This document shows positions 16,237-25,511 of a stretch of 64,000 bases of DNA, piece after piece (within the stretch, counting starts at the first letter, position 1; the number at the start of each line of letters is the position of its first letter). A program made the position numbers and the translations under genes. Source of the DNA: Saccharothrix sp. S26 (GTDB taxonomy: Bacteria > Actinomycetota > Actinomycetes > Mycobacteriales > Pseudonocardiaceae); NCBI RefSeq assembly GCF_021390395.1, contig NZ_JAJUWT010000028.1:96282-160281 (forward strand), in the 5' to 3' direction. Below the pieces are notes generated by a model that was not told where the DNA came from, ran no database searches, and saw only the letters and a list, made by a program, of their open reading frames with translations.

Positions 16237-17304
16237 TCAGGGGTGGGTCAGGCCGGCCATCAGCAGACCCACGAAGTGCTCCATGTCCGCCAGCAGGCAC
16301 GGCAACTGTGCGTGCTTGCCCGTGCAGCCCTCGGCCCACCCGCTGCCGTCGCCGTAGTCGACGAACGCGTGCGGGATGCCGGCCGCCACCAGGTGGTCGC
16401 GGGTGACGAGGTTGGTCGCCCACGCCCGGTTCTCGACCACGGCCTGCACCGGGTCCACCGTGAGGTCTCCCCCGTTGCCCGTGTACAGCGCCACGCCCAT
16501 GCCGCGCAGCGACCCGACGTGCTGCGCGGGGCTCTCCCGGTTCCACCCGCCGTCCAGCGGCCAGATCGGCGGGCCGAAGATCGAGTCCACGGGGACCGTC
16601 GGCGTGCCGCTGCCGGGCAGTCGGGTGGACGCGACGACCGCCACCCGCTGCTCCTGGCTGAGCAGGTCGAGCCCGCCGGAGAAGCTGCCGACGTAGCCGA
16701 ACAGGTCGGGCCGGTGCTCGGCGTAGTGCATCGCGCCGAACCCGCCCATCGAGTGCCCCGAGATCGCCCGCCCGTCCCGTCGCGCGATCGTGCGCAGGTT
16801 CGCGTCCACGAACGGGATCACCTGGTCCAGGTGGAACGACTCCCAGTTCTGCGGGCCGAGGGCGGAGGGCGGGTTGACCCAGTTCGTGTACCAGCCGCGG
16901 CCGGAGCCGTTGGGCGCGACGGTGATCAGCGGGACGCCGACCGTGGTCTGCTCGAACAGCCGCTGGTTCGCGACCGTGTTCGGGCGGTCCGGGTGGCCGT
17001 GCAGGTGGTACTGCACCGGGTACCGGGTGGTGGCGGCCTGGTCGTAGCCCTCCGGCAGCGTCACCATGATCGCGTGCTCGCCGGAGACCTGGCCCTCCAT
17101 CACCGAGTACGCCGGCACGTGGGCGGTGCGGACGGTGAACACGAACGTGCGCTCGTTCCCGTCCACCCACGCGGGCTGGCTCACCACGGTCAGCCCGTGC
17201 CCGTCGGCGAACACCGGCGGCGCGCTCGAGGCCGACGTGGTCGCGCCGACACCCGACAGGACGACACCGAGCACGCCCGCCACGGCGGTCAGTCGCCGGA
17301 TCAC
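16237..17304 (-). CDS. Secreted esterase, antigen-85/esterase-D-like alpha/beta hydrolase
   Basis: A 355-residue secreted serine esterase of the PF00756-type family. The N-terminal signal sequence VIRRLTAVAGVLGVVLSGVG ends near SASSAPP. The nucleophile elbow is GHSMGGFGAM, the oxyanion region HLHGHPD, and the likely catalytic acid and His are near FVDYGDG and MEHF. Start is GTG at 17304, overlapping the stop of the serine hydrolase gene (GTGA). Homologues act on acyl esters, including acetyl or feruloyl groups on polysaccharides and trehalose mycolates. The substrate here is open. Confidence 0.88.
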   Translation of the reverse strand: MIRRLTAVAGVLGVVLSGVGATTSASSAPPVFADGHGLTVVSQPAWVDGNERTFVFTVRTAHVPAYSVMEGQVSGEHAIMVTLPEGYDQAATTRYPVQYHLHGHPDRPNTVANQRLFEQTTVGVPLITVAPNGSGRGWYTNWVNPPSALGPQNWESFHLDQVIPFVDANLRTIARRDGRAISGHSMGGFGAMHYAEHRPDLFGYVGSFSGGLDLLSQEQRVAVVASTRLPGSGTPTVPVDSIFGPPIWPLDGGWNRESPAQHVGSLRGMGVALYTGNGGDLTVDPVQAVVENRAWATNLVTRDHLVAAGIPHAFVDYGDGSGWAEGCTGKHAQLPCLLADMEHFVGLLMAGLTHP

Positions 17305-18422
17305 GCCGCACCCTCGCACAGCGCCGTGTCCAGCACCTCGATCGAGACCGGCCGGGAGGTGACCACGTTGCCGTTGGTCACCAGCGCCGCGTACCGGCCG
17401 TCGTCGGTGGTGAGGGTGATCGAGTAGTGCCCGGTGGGCAGGGCGCCGTTGTGGCCCCACGCCTCGCCGCCGCACGAGAGGTTCACCCGCGACAGCCCGA
17501 GGCCGTAGGAGTGGTCCGGGGCGATGGTCCGCCGCATCTCGGCGAGCGCCGCGGCCGAGAGGACCCGGCCGTCCAGCAGCGCCCGGTAGAACGTCGCCAG
17601 GTCGACCATGGTGGACGCCATCGCGCCGGCGGTGCTCCAGAACGTCAGCTCGGTGTTCGTGGTGCCGTCGGTCCAGAAGGAGAACGGGCCGAGCCTGCCG
17701 CCGACGTAGCCGGGCAGGTACGGGTCGGCCAGCGCCCGCGTGCCCGGCGCGGGGAACGACGTGCCCGTCAAGCCGAGCGGCGTGATGACCCGTTCCGTGA
17801 TCGCGTCGCGGACCGGGCGGCCGGTGAGCCGTTCGACCAGCAGGCCGAGCACCAGGTAGGCGACGTTGGAGTAGCCCAGGCCCGTGCCGGGCGCGAACTG
17901 GGCGGGCTCGTCCATCGCGGACCGGACCAGCTCGGCCAACGAGTAGCTGCCGTCCGGGTTCGGGGCGGCGTCGCGGATGTCCCGGACCATGCCGCTGGTG
18001 TGCTGGAGCAGTTGGCGCACGGTGATGACCGCGCCGTCGTAGTTGCCGGTGACCACGCCGGGCAGGTACTGCCCGATCGGGCTGTCCAGCGCGACGCGGC
18101 CCTCCTCGACGAGCTGGAGCACCACGACCGCGGTGAACGTCTTGGTCTGGCTGCCGATCCGGAAGTGCTCGGTCGCGGTGATCGGGCGGTTCTGGCCGAT
18201 CCTGGCCGTGCCGCTGCTCAGCGTCCACGACCCGGTGGCGTCCCCGGCGTGCACGGCCGCGCCCGGTCCGGCCTGCGCCTGGTAGCGGTCGAGCACCGCC
18301 CGGGTCGCGGCGTGGCCGTCCTGGGCGGCGACGGCGGCGACCGGTGTGGCGACCGCGGCCGTGACGGCGAGGACGACACCTCCGGCGACGCCGGTGAGTG
18401 AGCGGCGGGTCTTGCTCGTCAT
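17301..18422 (-). CDS. Secreted serine hydrolase, class C beta-lactamase / D-Ala-D-Ala carboxypeptidase family
   Basis: A 373-residue exported penicillin-recognising hydrolase. The signal peptide MTSKTRRSLTGVAGGVVLAV ends around AAVAAQD. SxxK is seen as SQTK (about residue 92), YxN as YSNVAYL (about 182), and the third box as HNG in WGHNGALPTGHYS (about 325). The family comprises carboxypeptidases, esterases and beta-lactamases, and this set does not distinguish them. It is the first gene of a two-gene overlapping operon with the esterase, so both act outside the cell. Confidence 0.9.
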   Translation of the reverse strand: MTSKTRRSLTGVAGGVVLAVTAAVATPVAAVAAQDGHAATRAVLDRYQAQAGPGAAVHAGDATGSWTLSSGTARIGQNRPITATEHFRIGSQTKTFTAVVVLQLVEEGRVALDSPIGQYLPGVVTGNYDGAVITVRQLLQHTSGMVRDIRDAAPNPDGSYSLAELVRSAMDEPAQFAPGTGLGYSNVAYLVLGLLVERLTGRPVRDAITERVITPLGLTGTSFPAPGTRALADPYLPGYVGGRLGPFSFWTDGTTNTELTFWSTAGAMASTMVDLATFYRALLDGRVLSAAALAEMRRTIAPDHSYGLGLSRVNLSCGGEAWGHNGALPTGHYSITLTTDDGRYAALVTNGNVVTSRPVSIEVLDTALCEGAA

Positions 18423-18584
18423 GCGAATCCCTCCGTAACCGCGGCCACGGGCACGCCCTACCGGCTTGCCCTTCCACGGAGCCGACGCGGCCCATCGTCA
18501 CGGGATCGAGGAGGCCACGGACAGGTCCTGGAGCGGCCACCTGTGGCCGGTGCCGTTGAACTGCGCGGACACCGCGTGCCGCGG

Positions 18585-20867
18585 TCAGGTCGGGTCGCGG
18601 TGGCCCTCGGCCAGGTGATCTTGCAGGCGGGCGTGGCGGAACTGGTGGACCGCGCCCGCGCGGCGCAGCACGCCCCGGCGGTAGGCGTCGTCGAGGAACG
18701 CGTGCACGGCCCACGGCAACCGGCCCGTGAGCGGCAGCCAGAAGCGGGCGAACACCACCCACTGGCCCCACGCGGTCATGCTGATGACGTAGCCGAACCC
18801 GCCGCCGAACCCGCCCACGAGCCCCAGCACCACCCCGGCCAACCCGGGCCAGGCGATCACCACCCCGAACGGGCCGCCGCCCGGCAGCGACCTCAGCGCC
18901 ACGGCGATGAGCCACGTCGTGGCGGCGAAGAACACCGCGAACAGCGGCGCGAAGATCGCGGTCTGCACGAGCACGGTCCTGCGGTTGGAGTCGAGCAGGC
19001 CAGCCGGGCTCGCCGCCGAGCGGATGTCCTGCGGCCACTCCCCCGCGGCGACCAGCCCGAAGGCGAGCGCCGAGCCGGAGGCGAACACCGCGGTGAACAC
19101 GCCCGCGTCCACGAGGACCATCGCCGGGGTGACGACCCGACCGGCCACCAGCCACTTCACCAGGATCATCAGCACGCCGTAGGAGCAGCCGACCAGCGCG
19201 CCGAACAGCAGGCCCATCCCGGCCCTGACCCGCACCCGCGGCCACGTCGAGCCCGGACCCGCCCGCAACCGCAGCCGGAACCGGACCGGTTCCAGCGGCT
19301 GCACCCGGGCCAGGTGCCCGTGCACCAACCCGAACGACGCCCCGGCGAGCAGGGCGACCACGGCCCCGTAGCCCACGAGCTGCCCGCTCACCTCGCCGAT
19401 CAGCAGGCTCTCGACCACGACGTCGGTCAGCCAGACGCCGCCGAACACCACCAGCGCGACCACCAGCGCCCTGGCGCGCCGGCTCAGGGAGGAACCGAGC
19501 TGCCACCACGCCAGGTCGTGCGTGCCCAGGCGGGTCAGGTGCGCGGCGAGGTGGCCGAGCCAGTGCCGGACGTGGTCGAGGTCGTAGGTGCGGGCGCCGG
19601 GCCGCTGCCGGTAGACCGCCGGCACGAAACCGGCGAGCAGGTGCCGTTCGATCGACTCCCGCCCGTCGAACCGGTCGGGGTCCACCAGCTCGGCCGGGTC
19701 GTTGCCCGGTGTGTCGCTGTAGATCCGGCGCGCGAGCGCCACCATCAACGGCGTGGTGAGCACGGCCGCGAGCGCGCTGTCCGGGTGTTCGCGGACGTGG
19801 TCGAGGACCGGCTGCCAGGGGTTGCGCGCGTGGCCGGTGGTACGCGGCAGGTAGTCGGCGACGTCCGCCGGGGCGAGGTCGACCAGTTCCACCGCGCCGG
19901 CGGCCCGCAGCACGCCGGTGGCCGCGACCGCGGCCCGGTACTCGTCCACCCGGCTGGTCACCAGCAACGGCAACGTCGTGGCGTTCAACGCGGCCAGCGC
20001 CGCCCGGTGCAGCCCGCCCGCCACCTCGTCGAACCCGTCCAGCACGGGCAGCACGCGGTGCGCGTCCACCAGCGCGGCGGCCAGCGTCGACCCGCCGGGG
20101 CCCGGTGCGGCCAGGCCGGGGTGGTCGCGCACCAGCTGGTCGGCCAGCCAGTCCCGCAACTCGGCGCGGGCCGGGTTCCACGAGCCCAGGCCGAAGATGA
20201 CCGGCACCGGGTCGGTGGGGGCGCGCGTGGCCAGCAGGTCGAGCACGAACCGCGTGGTGAGGATGGTCTTGCCGGCGCCCGCCCGGCCCAGCACGATCAG
20301 CCGGGACGACGGGATCCGCCGGTAGACCTCCACGACCTGGTCGAGCCGCCCGGAGAGGTCGAGCGGGCGCGCGGCTTGGCCGGGCCGCGCCGACCGGACG
20401 TCGGCCCAGTCGTCCCGCAGCGGTTCGGGCGCCAGTCGCCAGCGCACCGGCAGCGGCACGGGGTCGTGCACCTGCTGCTGCTCCTCTTCCCGCAACCACC
20501 GGGCGTGCACGGCGGAGGCGAGCGCGTCCACCGCCTCCGCCAACGGGTCCGCGGCCAGCGCCGGTCCGGGTGACGGTCGGCGAGCGGCGGTGTGCCCCGC
20601 CGCCCGCGTGGCCACGTCCTGGTCCGGGTCGGCCGGCTCGGCGTGCCCGGCGGCGGTGAACAGCTCGACGCGCTCGGCCCCGTCCAGCCGCAACGCGTCG
20701 GCGAGCAGCCGCACCGTGCGCACCTGCGGGTTGCCCCGCTGCCCGGTCTCCAGGCCGCGGACGGTGCGGACGCCGAGCCCCGCGCGGTCGGCCAACTCGT
20801 CCTGGCTCAACCCGGCCCGCTGCCGCCATCGCCGCAGCAGAGCGCCGAACCGGCTCGTCACACCCAA
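18585..20867 (-). CDS. XRE helix-turn-helix - NACHT NTPase - membrane protein
   Basis: A 760-residue STAND-type protein. An XRE DNA-binding domain occupies residues 5-65 (FGALLRRWRQRAGLSQDELA). A NACHT NTPase core follows, with Walker A GRAGAGKT near 194 and Walker B VLPVLDGFDE near 274, then SRVDEY and a helical extension to about 440. Roughly seven hydrophobic segments span about residues 470-700. The C-terminal tail FLDDAYRRGVLRRAGAVHQFRHARLQDHLA is of a type I associate with NACHT-membrane proteins of actinomycetes. NACHT proteins in bacteria include antiphage sensors, and others are developmental regulators. It is a single gene with no obvious effector partner. Function is unproven. Confidence 0.88.
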   Translation of the reverse strand: MGVTSRFGALLRRWRQRAGLSQDELADRAGLGVRTVRGLETGQRGNPQVRTVRLLADALRLDGAERVELFTAAGHAEPADPDQDVATRAAGHTAARRPSPGPALAADPLAEAVDALASAVHARWLREEEQQQVHDPVPLPVRWRLAPEPLRDDWADVRSARPGQAARPLDLSGRLDQVVEVYRRIPSSRLIVLGRAGAGKTILTTRFVLDLLATRAPTDPVPVIFGLGSWNPARAELRDWLADQLVRDHPGLAAPGPGGSTLAAALVDAHRVLPVLDGFDEVAGGLHRAALAALNATTLPLLVTSRVDEYRAAVAATGVLRAAGAVELVDLAPADVADYLPRTTGHARNPWQPVLDHVREHPDSALAAVLTTPLMVALARRIYSDTPGNDPAELVDPDRFDGRESIERHLLAGFVPAVYRQRPGARTYDLDHVRHWLGHLAAHLTRLGTHDLAWWQLGSSLSRRARALVVALVVFGGVWLTDVVVESLLIGEVSGQLVGYGAVVALLAGASFGLVHGHLARVQPLEPVRFRLRLRAGPGSTWPRVRVRAGMGLLFGALVGCSYGVLMILVKWLVAGRVVTPAMVLVDAGVFTAVFASGSALAFGLVAAGEWPQDIRSAASPAGLLDSNRRTVLVQTAIFAPLFAVFFAATTWLIAVALRSLPGGGPFGVVIAWPGLAGVVLGLVGGFGGGFGYVISMTAWGQWVVFARFWLPLTGRLPWAVHAFLDDAYRRGVLRRAGAVHQFRHARLQDHLAEGHRDPT

Positions 20868-20982
20868 CCCCCCGCGTCACGCGCGTTGCGTCGTCCGATG
20901 ACCGACACGACCGGTCCCTCAAGTTACCCGGTGGTACCGCCACGGCGGACAGCTTGATCGTCGATACGCGGACGGCGGGGTC

Positions 20983-21117
20983 GTGATGGAGGCGTTCCGA
21001 GCCGTGGTGGTGCTGCTCGGGCTGTTCGCCGCGGGCACCGGGTCGCTCTGGAGATCGTGCCGTGGCTCGCGGTCGGTCAGCCGCACCCGCTCATGCCGGT
21101 GCCGCCGGGCATCGAGC
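20983..21117 (+). pseudogene. Possible decayed coding fragment
   Basis: From 20983 the + strand reads VMEAFRAVVVLLGLFAAGTGSLW, which looks like a real membrane-helix start. A second frame then continues LEIVPWLAVGQPHPLMPVPPG. One frameshift near 21050 would join them. It abuts the HxlR gene tail to tail. The remnant cannot be assigned to a family, and chance high-GC reading is quite possible. The rest of 20868-20982 shows only possible promoter sequence for the NACHT gene. Confidence 0.2.
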
Positions 21118-21570
21118 TCATGTGGCGGCGGCGTTCGACCGCCGGAGCACCGAGCCGGACACGACCTGCTGCTCGCAGCAGTCGCAGACCAGGCACGTGC
21201 GGACGGTCCCGCCGCAGCCCGCGTGCTCGGCCACGCTCGGCGGGCCGGTCGGCGCGGGCAGGTGGCGGTCGCCCCACGCCATGAGCGCCAGGACCACCGG
21301 CGTCAGCTCACGTCCGCGGGCGGTGAGCCGGTACTCGTGGCGCGGCGGGCGGTCCTGGTAGCGCACGCGCTCCAGCACGCCGTGCTCGACCAGGCCGTTG
21401 AGCCGGTCGCTGAGCACGTTGCGGGCGATGGGCATCCGGGCCAGGAACCCGTCGAACCGGGTGACGCCCGACAGCGCGTCCCGCACGATCAACAACGTCC
21501 AGCGCTCGCCGACGACCTCGAGGGCCCGGGCGATCGAGCAGAGCTGGCCGTCGTACGTGCGTCGGAGCAT
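21118..21570 (-). CDS. HxlR-family winged-helix regulator
   Basis: A 150-residue regulator. The HxlR/MarR-like winged helix reads CSIARALEVVGERWTLLIVRDALSGVTRFDGFLARMPIARNVLSDRLNGLVEHGVL. The C-terminus is cysteine-rich (GCGGTVRTCLVCDCCEQQV), which could sense redox state or bind metal. The start at 21570 (MLRRTYDGQLCS) is chosen over 21633. TATCAT lies at -12 to -7 from that ATG and no Shine-Dalgarno is seen, suggesting a leaderless transcript. The target is unknown. Confidence 0.9.
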   Translation of the reverse strand: MLRRTYDGQLCSIARALEVVGERWTLLIVRDALSGVTRFDGFLARMPIARNVLSDRLNGLVEHGVLERVRYQDRPPRHEYRLTARGRELTPVVLALMAWGDRHLPAPTGPPSVAEHAGCGGTVRTCLVCDCCEQQVVSGSVLRRSNAAAT

Positions 21571-21760
21571 CCGCGCATGATAACCAGGGTTTTCGGCGCA
21601 CAACCCGGTCGTCGACGACCGGTTCGGGCGCACCCGCGCGCTGCGCGTCGCACCGACGTCGGGAAGCCGGACGTCACCGTGCTGGGAACGTTCTCACCGA
21701 TCCGCGTGCGGCGGCCGGACCGGCTGCGGCTTACCGATGCCGCAACCGGGTCCGGGCACG

Positions 21761-22918
21761 TCAGGCGCCGTCCGCCGGGCGCGCGTCCGGCACGGCTTCG
21801 GGCTCGTCCGGGCGGTCCGGCACGGCGGGCTCGGGCGCGGAGCCCCGGTCGATGACCTCGCCCAGGTACCGCAGCACGACGGCGAGGGCGGCGACGACCG
21901 GCACGGCCAGGAACGCGCCCGCGATGCCGTAGAGCGTGCTGCCGGCCGTGACGGCGACCAGCACGACCGCCGCGTGCAGGCGCAGGCTGCGGGACTGGAG
22001 CACCGGCTGGAGCACGTTGCCCTCCACCTGCTGCACCACCACGACGACCACCAGCATGATCAACGCGGTCGTCGGGCCGTTGCTGACCAGCGCGACCAGC
22101 ACGGCCAGCGCGCCCGCGATGAACGCGCCGACGATCGGCACGAAACCGCCGAGGAACGTCAACGCCGCCAACGGCACGGCCAGCGGCACGCCCAGCACCA
22201 CCAGGCCCAGGCCGATCAGCACCGCGTCCACCAGGCTCACGACCGCCTGCGTGCGGATGAAGTCGCCCAACGTCGTCCAGACCCGCTCCAGCACGACGGT
22301 CACGTGCCCGCCGGCGCGCCGGCCGATCACGCCGCGCAGCCACGGCGTGAACCGCGGGCCGTCCTTGACGAACAGGAACGCCAGCAGCAGCGCGACGACA
22401 CCGGTGACCAAGCCCGAGGTCACCGTGCCGACACCGGTGATCAGGCTGTTCGCGATCGACCCCACGCTGTTGCGCAGCTGGTCGATGCCCTGTTGCAGCA
22501 ACTGGTCGAGTTGGCCCTCGCGGATGTTCAGCGGCGGGCCCGCCGCCCAGTCCAGCGCCTGTTGCAGGGCGCGGGTCGCGCTGTCGGCGATCTCGGGGAC
22601 GCCGGACGCGATCGACGTGGAGATCAGCGCCACCACGCCGCCGAGCACGACCAGCCCGGCGAGCAGCACGATCGTCGCGGCCAGCGCGGGCGGCACGCCC
22701 CGTGAGCGCAGCCACCGGGCGGGCGGCCACAGCACCGTCGTGATCAGCAGGCCCAGCAGGACCGGCATCACCACCACCCAGAGCCTGCCGATCAGCGTGG
22801 ACAGCAGCCAGAAGCCGATCGCGACCAGCGCCAGGCGGGCACTCCACCGCGCCAGCCAGGTCACCCCGTGCCCGATCGCCTGACCGCGATCGGTCCAGCG
22901 GCGGTCTTCAGCGCTCAC
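21761..22918 (-). CDS. AI-2E family transporter (TqsA/PerM-like)
   Basis: A 385-residue integral membrane protein of the AI-2 exporter superfamily (PF01594). It has a pair of hydrophobic segments at about residues 25-70, a soluble loop (about 110-165), then further segments and the conserved stretch FLGGFVPIVGAFIAGALAVL. It ends with VVQQVEGNVLQPVLQSRSLRLH, a family hallmark. Homologues export autoinducer-2 or act as ion/H+ exchangers, so the name does not fix the substrate. Start is GTG at 22918 with GAGGG upstream. An ATG-initiated longer form is possible but arginine-rich and unconvincing. Confidence 0.88.
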   Translation of the reverse strand: MSAEDRRWTDRGQAIGHGVTWLARWSARLALVAIGFWLLSTLIGRLWVVVMPVLLGLLITTVLWPPARWLRSRGVPPALAATIVLLAGLVVLGGVVALISTSIASGVPEIADSATRALQQALDWAAGPPLNIREGQLDQLLQQGIDQLRNSVGSIANSLITGVGTVTSGLVTGVVALLLAFLFVKDGPRFTPWLRGVIGRRAGGHVTVVLERVWTTLGDFIRTQAVVSLVDAVLIGLGLVVLGVPLAVPLAALTFLGGFVPIVGAFIAGALAVLVALVSNGPTTALIMLVVVVVVQQVEGNVLQPVLQSRSLRLHAAVVLVAVTAGSTLYGIAGAFLAVPVVAALAVVLRYLGEVIDRGSAPEPAVPDRPDEPEAVPDARPADGA

Positions 22919-23066
22919 GTCGTCCCATCCCTCCACCGCGTCGCGCCCCGCGGCGCGCCCGTGCGGCAGCCTGCCAGAACCGGGTGGACCCATCGCGCCG
23001 CCCCGCCGGCGGTCCGCTCGCCTCGCCGGGAGGCCCCCGGCGGGAGTGGGACGTAGGCTCGGGACC

Positions 23067-24131
23067 GTGAGCGACACCTCGACGGCCGCGGCGGACCTCG
23101 GCAACCCCGAGCACCAGCAGGGTGGGAAGTACTCCGTCAAGGGCAAGGAGTACACCCGCGACACGCGCTACATCACGACCCGGATCACGGCGGACGAGCG
23201 GGACGGGTTCCCGGTCGAGGCCGGGAGGTACCGGTTGGTGGCGGCCCGGGCCTGCCCGTGGGCCAACCGGTCGATCATCGTGCGGCGGTTGCTGGGGCTG
23301 GAGGACGCCCTCTCGCTCGGGCTGCCCGGGCCGACGCACGACGAGCGGTCGTGGACGTTCGACCTCGACCCGGGTGGGCGCGACCCCGTGCTGGGCATCG
23401 AGCGGTTGCAGGAGGCGTACTTCAAGCGCGACCCCGAGTACCCGCGCGGGATCACCGTGCCGGCCATCGTCGACACGACGACCGGCGCGGTGGTGACCAA
23501 CGACTTCGCGCAGATCACGCTGGACCTGTCCACCGAGTGGCGCGACCACCACCGCGACGGCGCGCCCGACCTGCTGCCGCGGGCTCGGCGCGACGAGGTC
23601 GAGGCGGTCAACCAGCGGGTCTTCACCGAGGTCAACAACGGCGTGTACCGGTGCGGGTTCGCGGGCACGCAGGAGGCGTACGACGAGGCGTACCGCCGCC
23701 TGTGGACGGCGCTGGACTGGTTGGAGGAGCGGCTGAGCGGTCAGCGCTACCTCGTCGGGGACACGATCACCGAGGCCGACGTCCGCCTGTTCACCACGCT
23801 GGTGCGCTTCGACCCGGTCTACCACGGCCACTTCAAGTGCAACCGGAACAAGCTGGCCGAGATGCCCGCGCTGTGGGCTTACGCCCGTGACCTGTTCCAG
23901 ACGCCCGGCTTCGGCGACACGGTCGACTTCACGCAGATCAAGCAGCACTACTACGTGGTGCACAAGGACATCAACCCGAGCGGGATCGTGCCCGCGGGGC
24001 CGGACCTGTCCGGTTGGGTGACGCCGCACGGGCGGGAAGCGCTCGGCGGGCGGCCGTTCGGCGAGGGCACACCGCCCGGTCCCGTGCGCGAGGGCGAACG
24101 GGTGGACCCGGCGCACACGCCGTTGCGGTGA
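23067..24131 (+). CDS. Xi-class glutathione S-transferase family (glutathionyl-hydroquinone reductase-like)
   Basis: A 354-residue ECM4/YqjG-type thiol transferase that reductively removes a thiol from hydroquinone conjugates through an active-site cysteine, here C63 in ARACPWANR. The C-terminal helical domain carries WLEERLSGQRYLVGDTITEADVRLFTTLVRFD and HFKCN, typical of the class. Actinomycetes use mycothiol, so the natural thiol may be mycothiol rather than glutathione. Start is GTG at 23067; a TAGGCT near -13 to -8 suggests a leaderless transcript. A 21-nt longer form from 23046 exists but is less likely. Confidence 0.9.
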   Translation: MSDTSTAAADLGNPEHQQGGKYSVKGKEYTRDTRYITTRITADERDGFPVEAGRYRLVAARACPWANRSIIVRRLLGLEDALSLGLPGPTHDERSWTFDLDPGGRDPVLGIERLQEAYFKRDPEYPRGITVPAIVDTTTGAVVTNDFAQITLDLSTEWRDHHRDGAPDLLPRARRDEVEAVNQRVFTEVNNGVYRCGFAGTQEAYDEAYRRLWTALDWLEERLSGQRYLVGDTITEADVRLFTTLVRFDPVYHGHFKCNRNKLAEMPALWAYARDLFQTPGFGDTVDFTQIKQHYYVVHKDINPSGIVPAGPDLSGWVTPHGREALGGRPFGEGTPPGPVREGERVDPAHTPLR

Positions 24132-24135
24132 GCCG

Positions 24136-24159
24136 GCCGGGGGAACGCGCTCCCCCGGC
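24136..24159. terminator. Terminator hairpin
   Basis: A 9-bp perfect stem (24136-24144 with 24151-24159) with loop ACGCGC, starting 4 nt after the reductase stop. Confidence 0.7.
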
Positions 24160-24180
24160 TTCTCCCCCGACCTGAGCGTT

Positions 24181-24256
24181 GAATTCGGGTGTCCTGAACG
24201 TAGGACACGCGCGTTCTGAACGTAGGACTCTCGCGTTCTGGGGGTAGGACACGCGG
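24181..24256. repeat. Three 22-bp tandem units led by GAATTC (family copy 1)
   Basis: GAATTCGGGT at 24181 is followed by units at 24191-24212, 24213-24234 and 24235-24256. Each has the core G(T/T)(C/T)CTGAACGTAGGAC, with the third carrying GGGGG for GAACG. Units are self-complementary (GTCCT...AGGAC around GAACGT). A second copy is at 35943. Position between convergent genes suggests a 3'-end element. It is not a CRISPR because there are no spacers. Confidence 0.75.
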
Positions 24257-24257
24257 G

Positions 24258-25319
24258 TCAAGGGGTGCGCGGTGGGCAGGTGCTCTCGCGGACGACCAGT
24301 TCGGTGGCCAGGTCGATGCGCTCGTTCGGCGGGCGCTCGCCGCGGGCCAGGCTGAACACCATCTGCGCCGCCGTGGTCGCCATCTCCCGCAGCGGTTGCC
24401 GCACCGTGGTCAGTTGGGGCCCTATCCACTCGGTGACCGACAGGTCGTCGTAGCCGACGATCGACAGGTCGTCCGGAATGGACAGTCCCAGCTCGCGCGC
24501 CGCCCGCATCACGCCCAGCGCCTGGAAGTCGGAGCCCGCGAAGATCGCGGTCGGCCGGTCGGGGCGGCGCAGCAGCTCCATGCCGTGGCTGTACCCGCCT
24601 TGCACGTAGAAGTCGCCGTACCGCACGAAATCCGGTTCCACGACGACGTCCGCGTCCTCCAGCGCGCTGCGGTACCCGTCGACCCGGGCACGGCTGCACA
24701 GCATGGTCGTGGGCCCCGAGATCACCGCGATCCGGCGGTGCCCGAGCGCGAGCAGGTGCCGGGTCGCGGCCAGCCCGCCGGCCCAGTTCGCCGAACCCAC
24801 CGTGGGCACGCCGGGCGGCGGCTCGCCGGCGGTGTCCACGAACACGAACGGGATGTTGCGGGTGATGAGCTGACGGCGCTGCTCGGCGTCCAGCCCGGCC
24901 AGCACCAGGATCACGCCGAGCGGCCGGCGGGCCAGCAGGTCGTCGAACCACTCGCGCCGCGGCCGGTGCTCGCCGCCCAGCTCGGACAGCACCACGGCGG
25001 CGCGCTCGTTGGCCGCGGCCAGCTCGACGCCGCGGATGATCTCGGTCGACCACGCCGAGTGCATCTCGTGGAACACCAGGTCGATCAACGCGGGCCGGGA
25101 CGACTGCCGCGCTCGTCGTCGTCGGTACCGGTGCTGTTCGATGATGCTCTCCACGCGGGCGCGGGTGTCCGGGGCGACGTCCGGCCGTCCGTTGAGGACT
25201 TTGGAGACGGTCGGGATGGACACGCCCGCCTCGGCCGCGATGGACGAGATGGACGCGGCACCCTTCACCGTCTTCTCCGGCAGCGCGCCGGCGGCCTCCC
25301 GCTCGGTCGACGAACTCAT
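24258..25319 (-). CDS. LacI-family transcriptional regulator of the GH3/GH39/GH42 operon
   Basis: A 353-residue repressor divergent from the hemicellulose operon. The helix-turn-helix lies at about residues 23-45 (ISSIAAEAGVSIPTVSKVLN), with the sensor domain from about 75 to the end (ALIDLVFHEMHSAWSTEIIRG, IPDDLSIVGYDDLSVTEWIGP). The start at 25319 (MSSSTEREAAG) is supported by GGGGG upstream; 25358 is an alternative. By position it should respond to a xylo- or arabino-oligosaccharide and control the operon starting at 25620 plus itself. This is inferred from layout. Confidence 0.92.
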   Translation of the reverse strand: MSSSTEREAAGALPEKTVKGAASISSIAAEAGVSIPTVSKVLNGRPDVAPDTRARVESIIEQHRYRRRRARQSSRPALIDLVFHEMHSAWSTEIIRGVELAAANERAAVVLSELGGEHRPRREWFDDLLARRPLGVILVLAGLDAEQRRQLITRNIPFVFVDTAGEPPPGVPTVGSANWAGGLAATRHLLALGHRRIAVISGPTTMLCSRARVDGYRSALEDADVVVEPDFVRYGDFYVQGGYSHGMELLRRPDRPTAIFAGSDFQALGVMRAARELGLSIPDDLSIVGYDDLSVTEWIGPQLTTVRQPLREMATTAAQMVFSLARGERPPNERIDLATELVVRESTCPPRTP

Positions 25320-25363
25320 GCCGCCCCCTGTTCGCGTCGCGGTCCGCACCCCGCACACCGGAT

Positions 25364-25397
25364 CTAAAGTTTCGACGGCCGAGCGTAAAGGTTCGAC
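25364..25397. promoter_or_regulatory. Direct repeats, candidate LacI operators
   Basis: TAAAGTTTCGAC (25365-25376) and TAAAGGTTCGAC (25386-25397) match at 11 of 12 positions and are 21 bp apart, two helical turns. They lie 45-78 nt before the LacI start. Extended by one base, the first, CTAAAGTTTCG, differs by one base from a CGAAAGTTTCG-like palindrome. Confidence 0.4.
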
Positions 25398-25511
25398 CTT
25401 CCGATCACCAGCATGACCGCTCGGCGCATTAGTTCATTAACGCGATAGGGCCGCCTCTTCCAGGCCTGTTCATACCTGTGAACTGCGAAGACACAGGAAG
25501 GACACGGACTG

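Noticed and set aside
16237..20943. 1568-codon open frame on the - strand
   Set aside because: Only its last 355 codons (the esterase) are real. The rest is the wrong frame of the serine hydrolase and NACHT genes.
24191..24256. CRISPR-like short repeats
   Set aside because: The units are contiguous 22-mers without spacers and no cas gene is present; better described as a tandem repeat.
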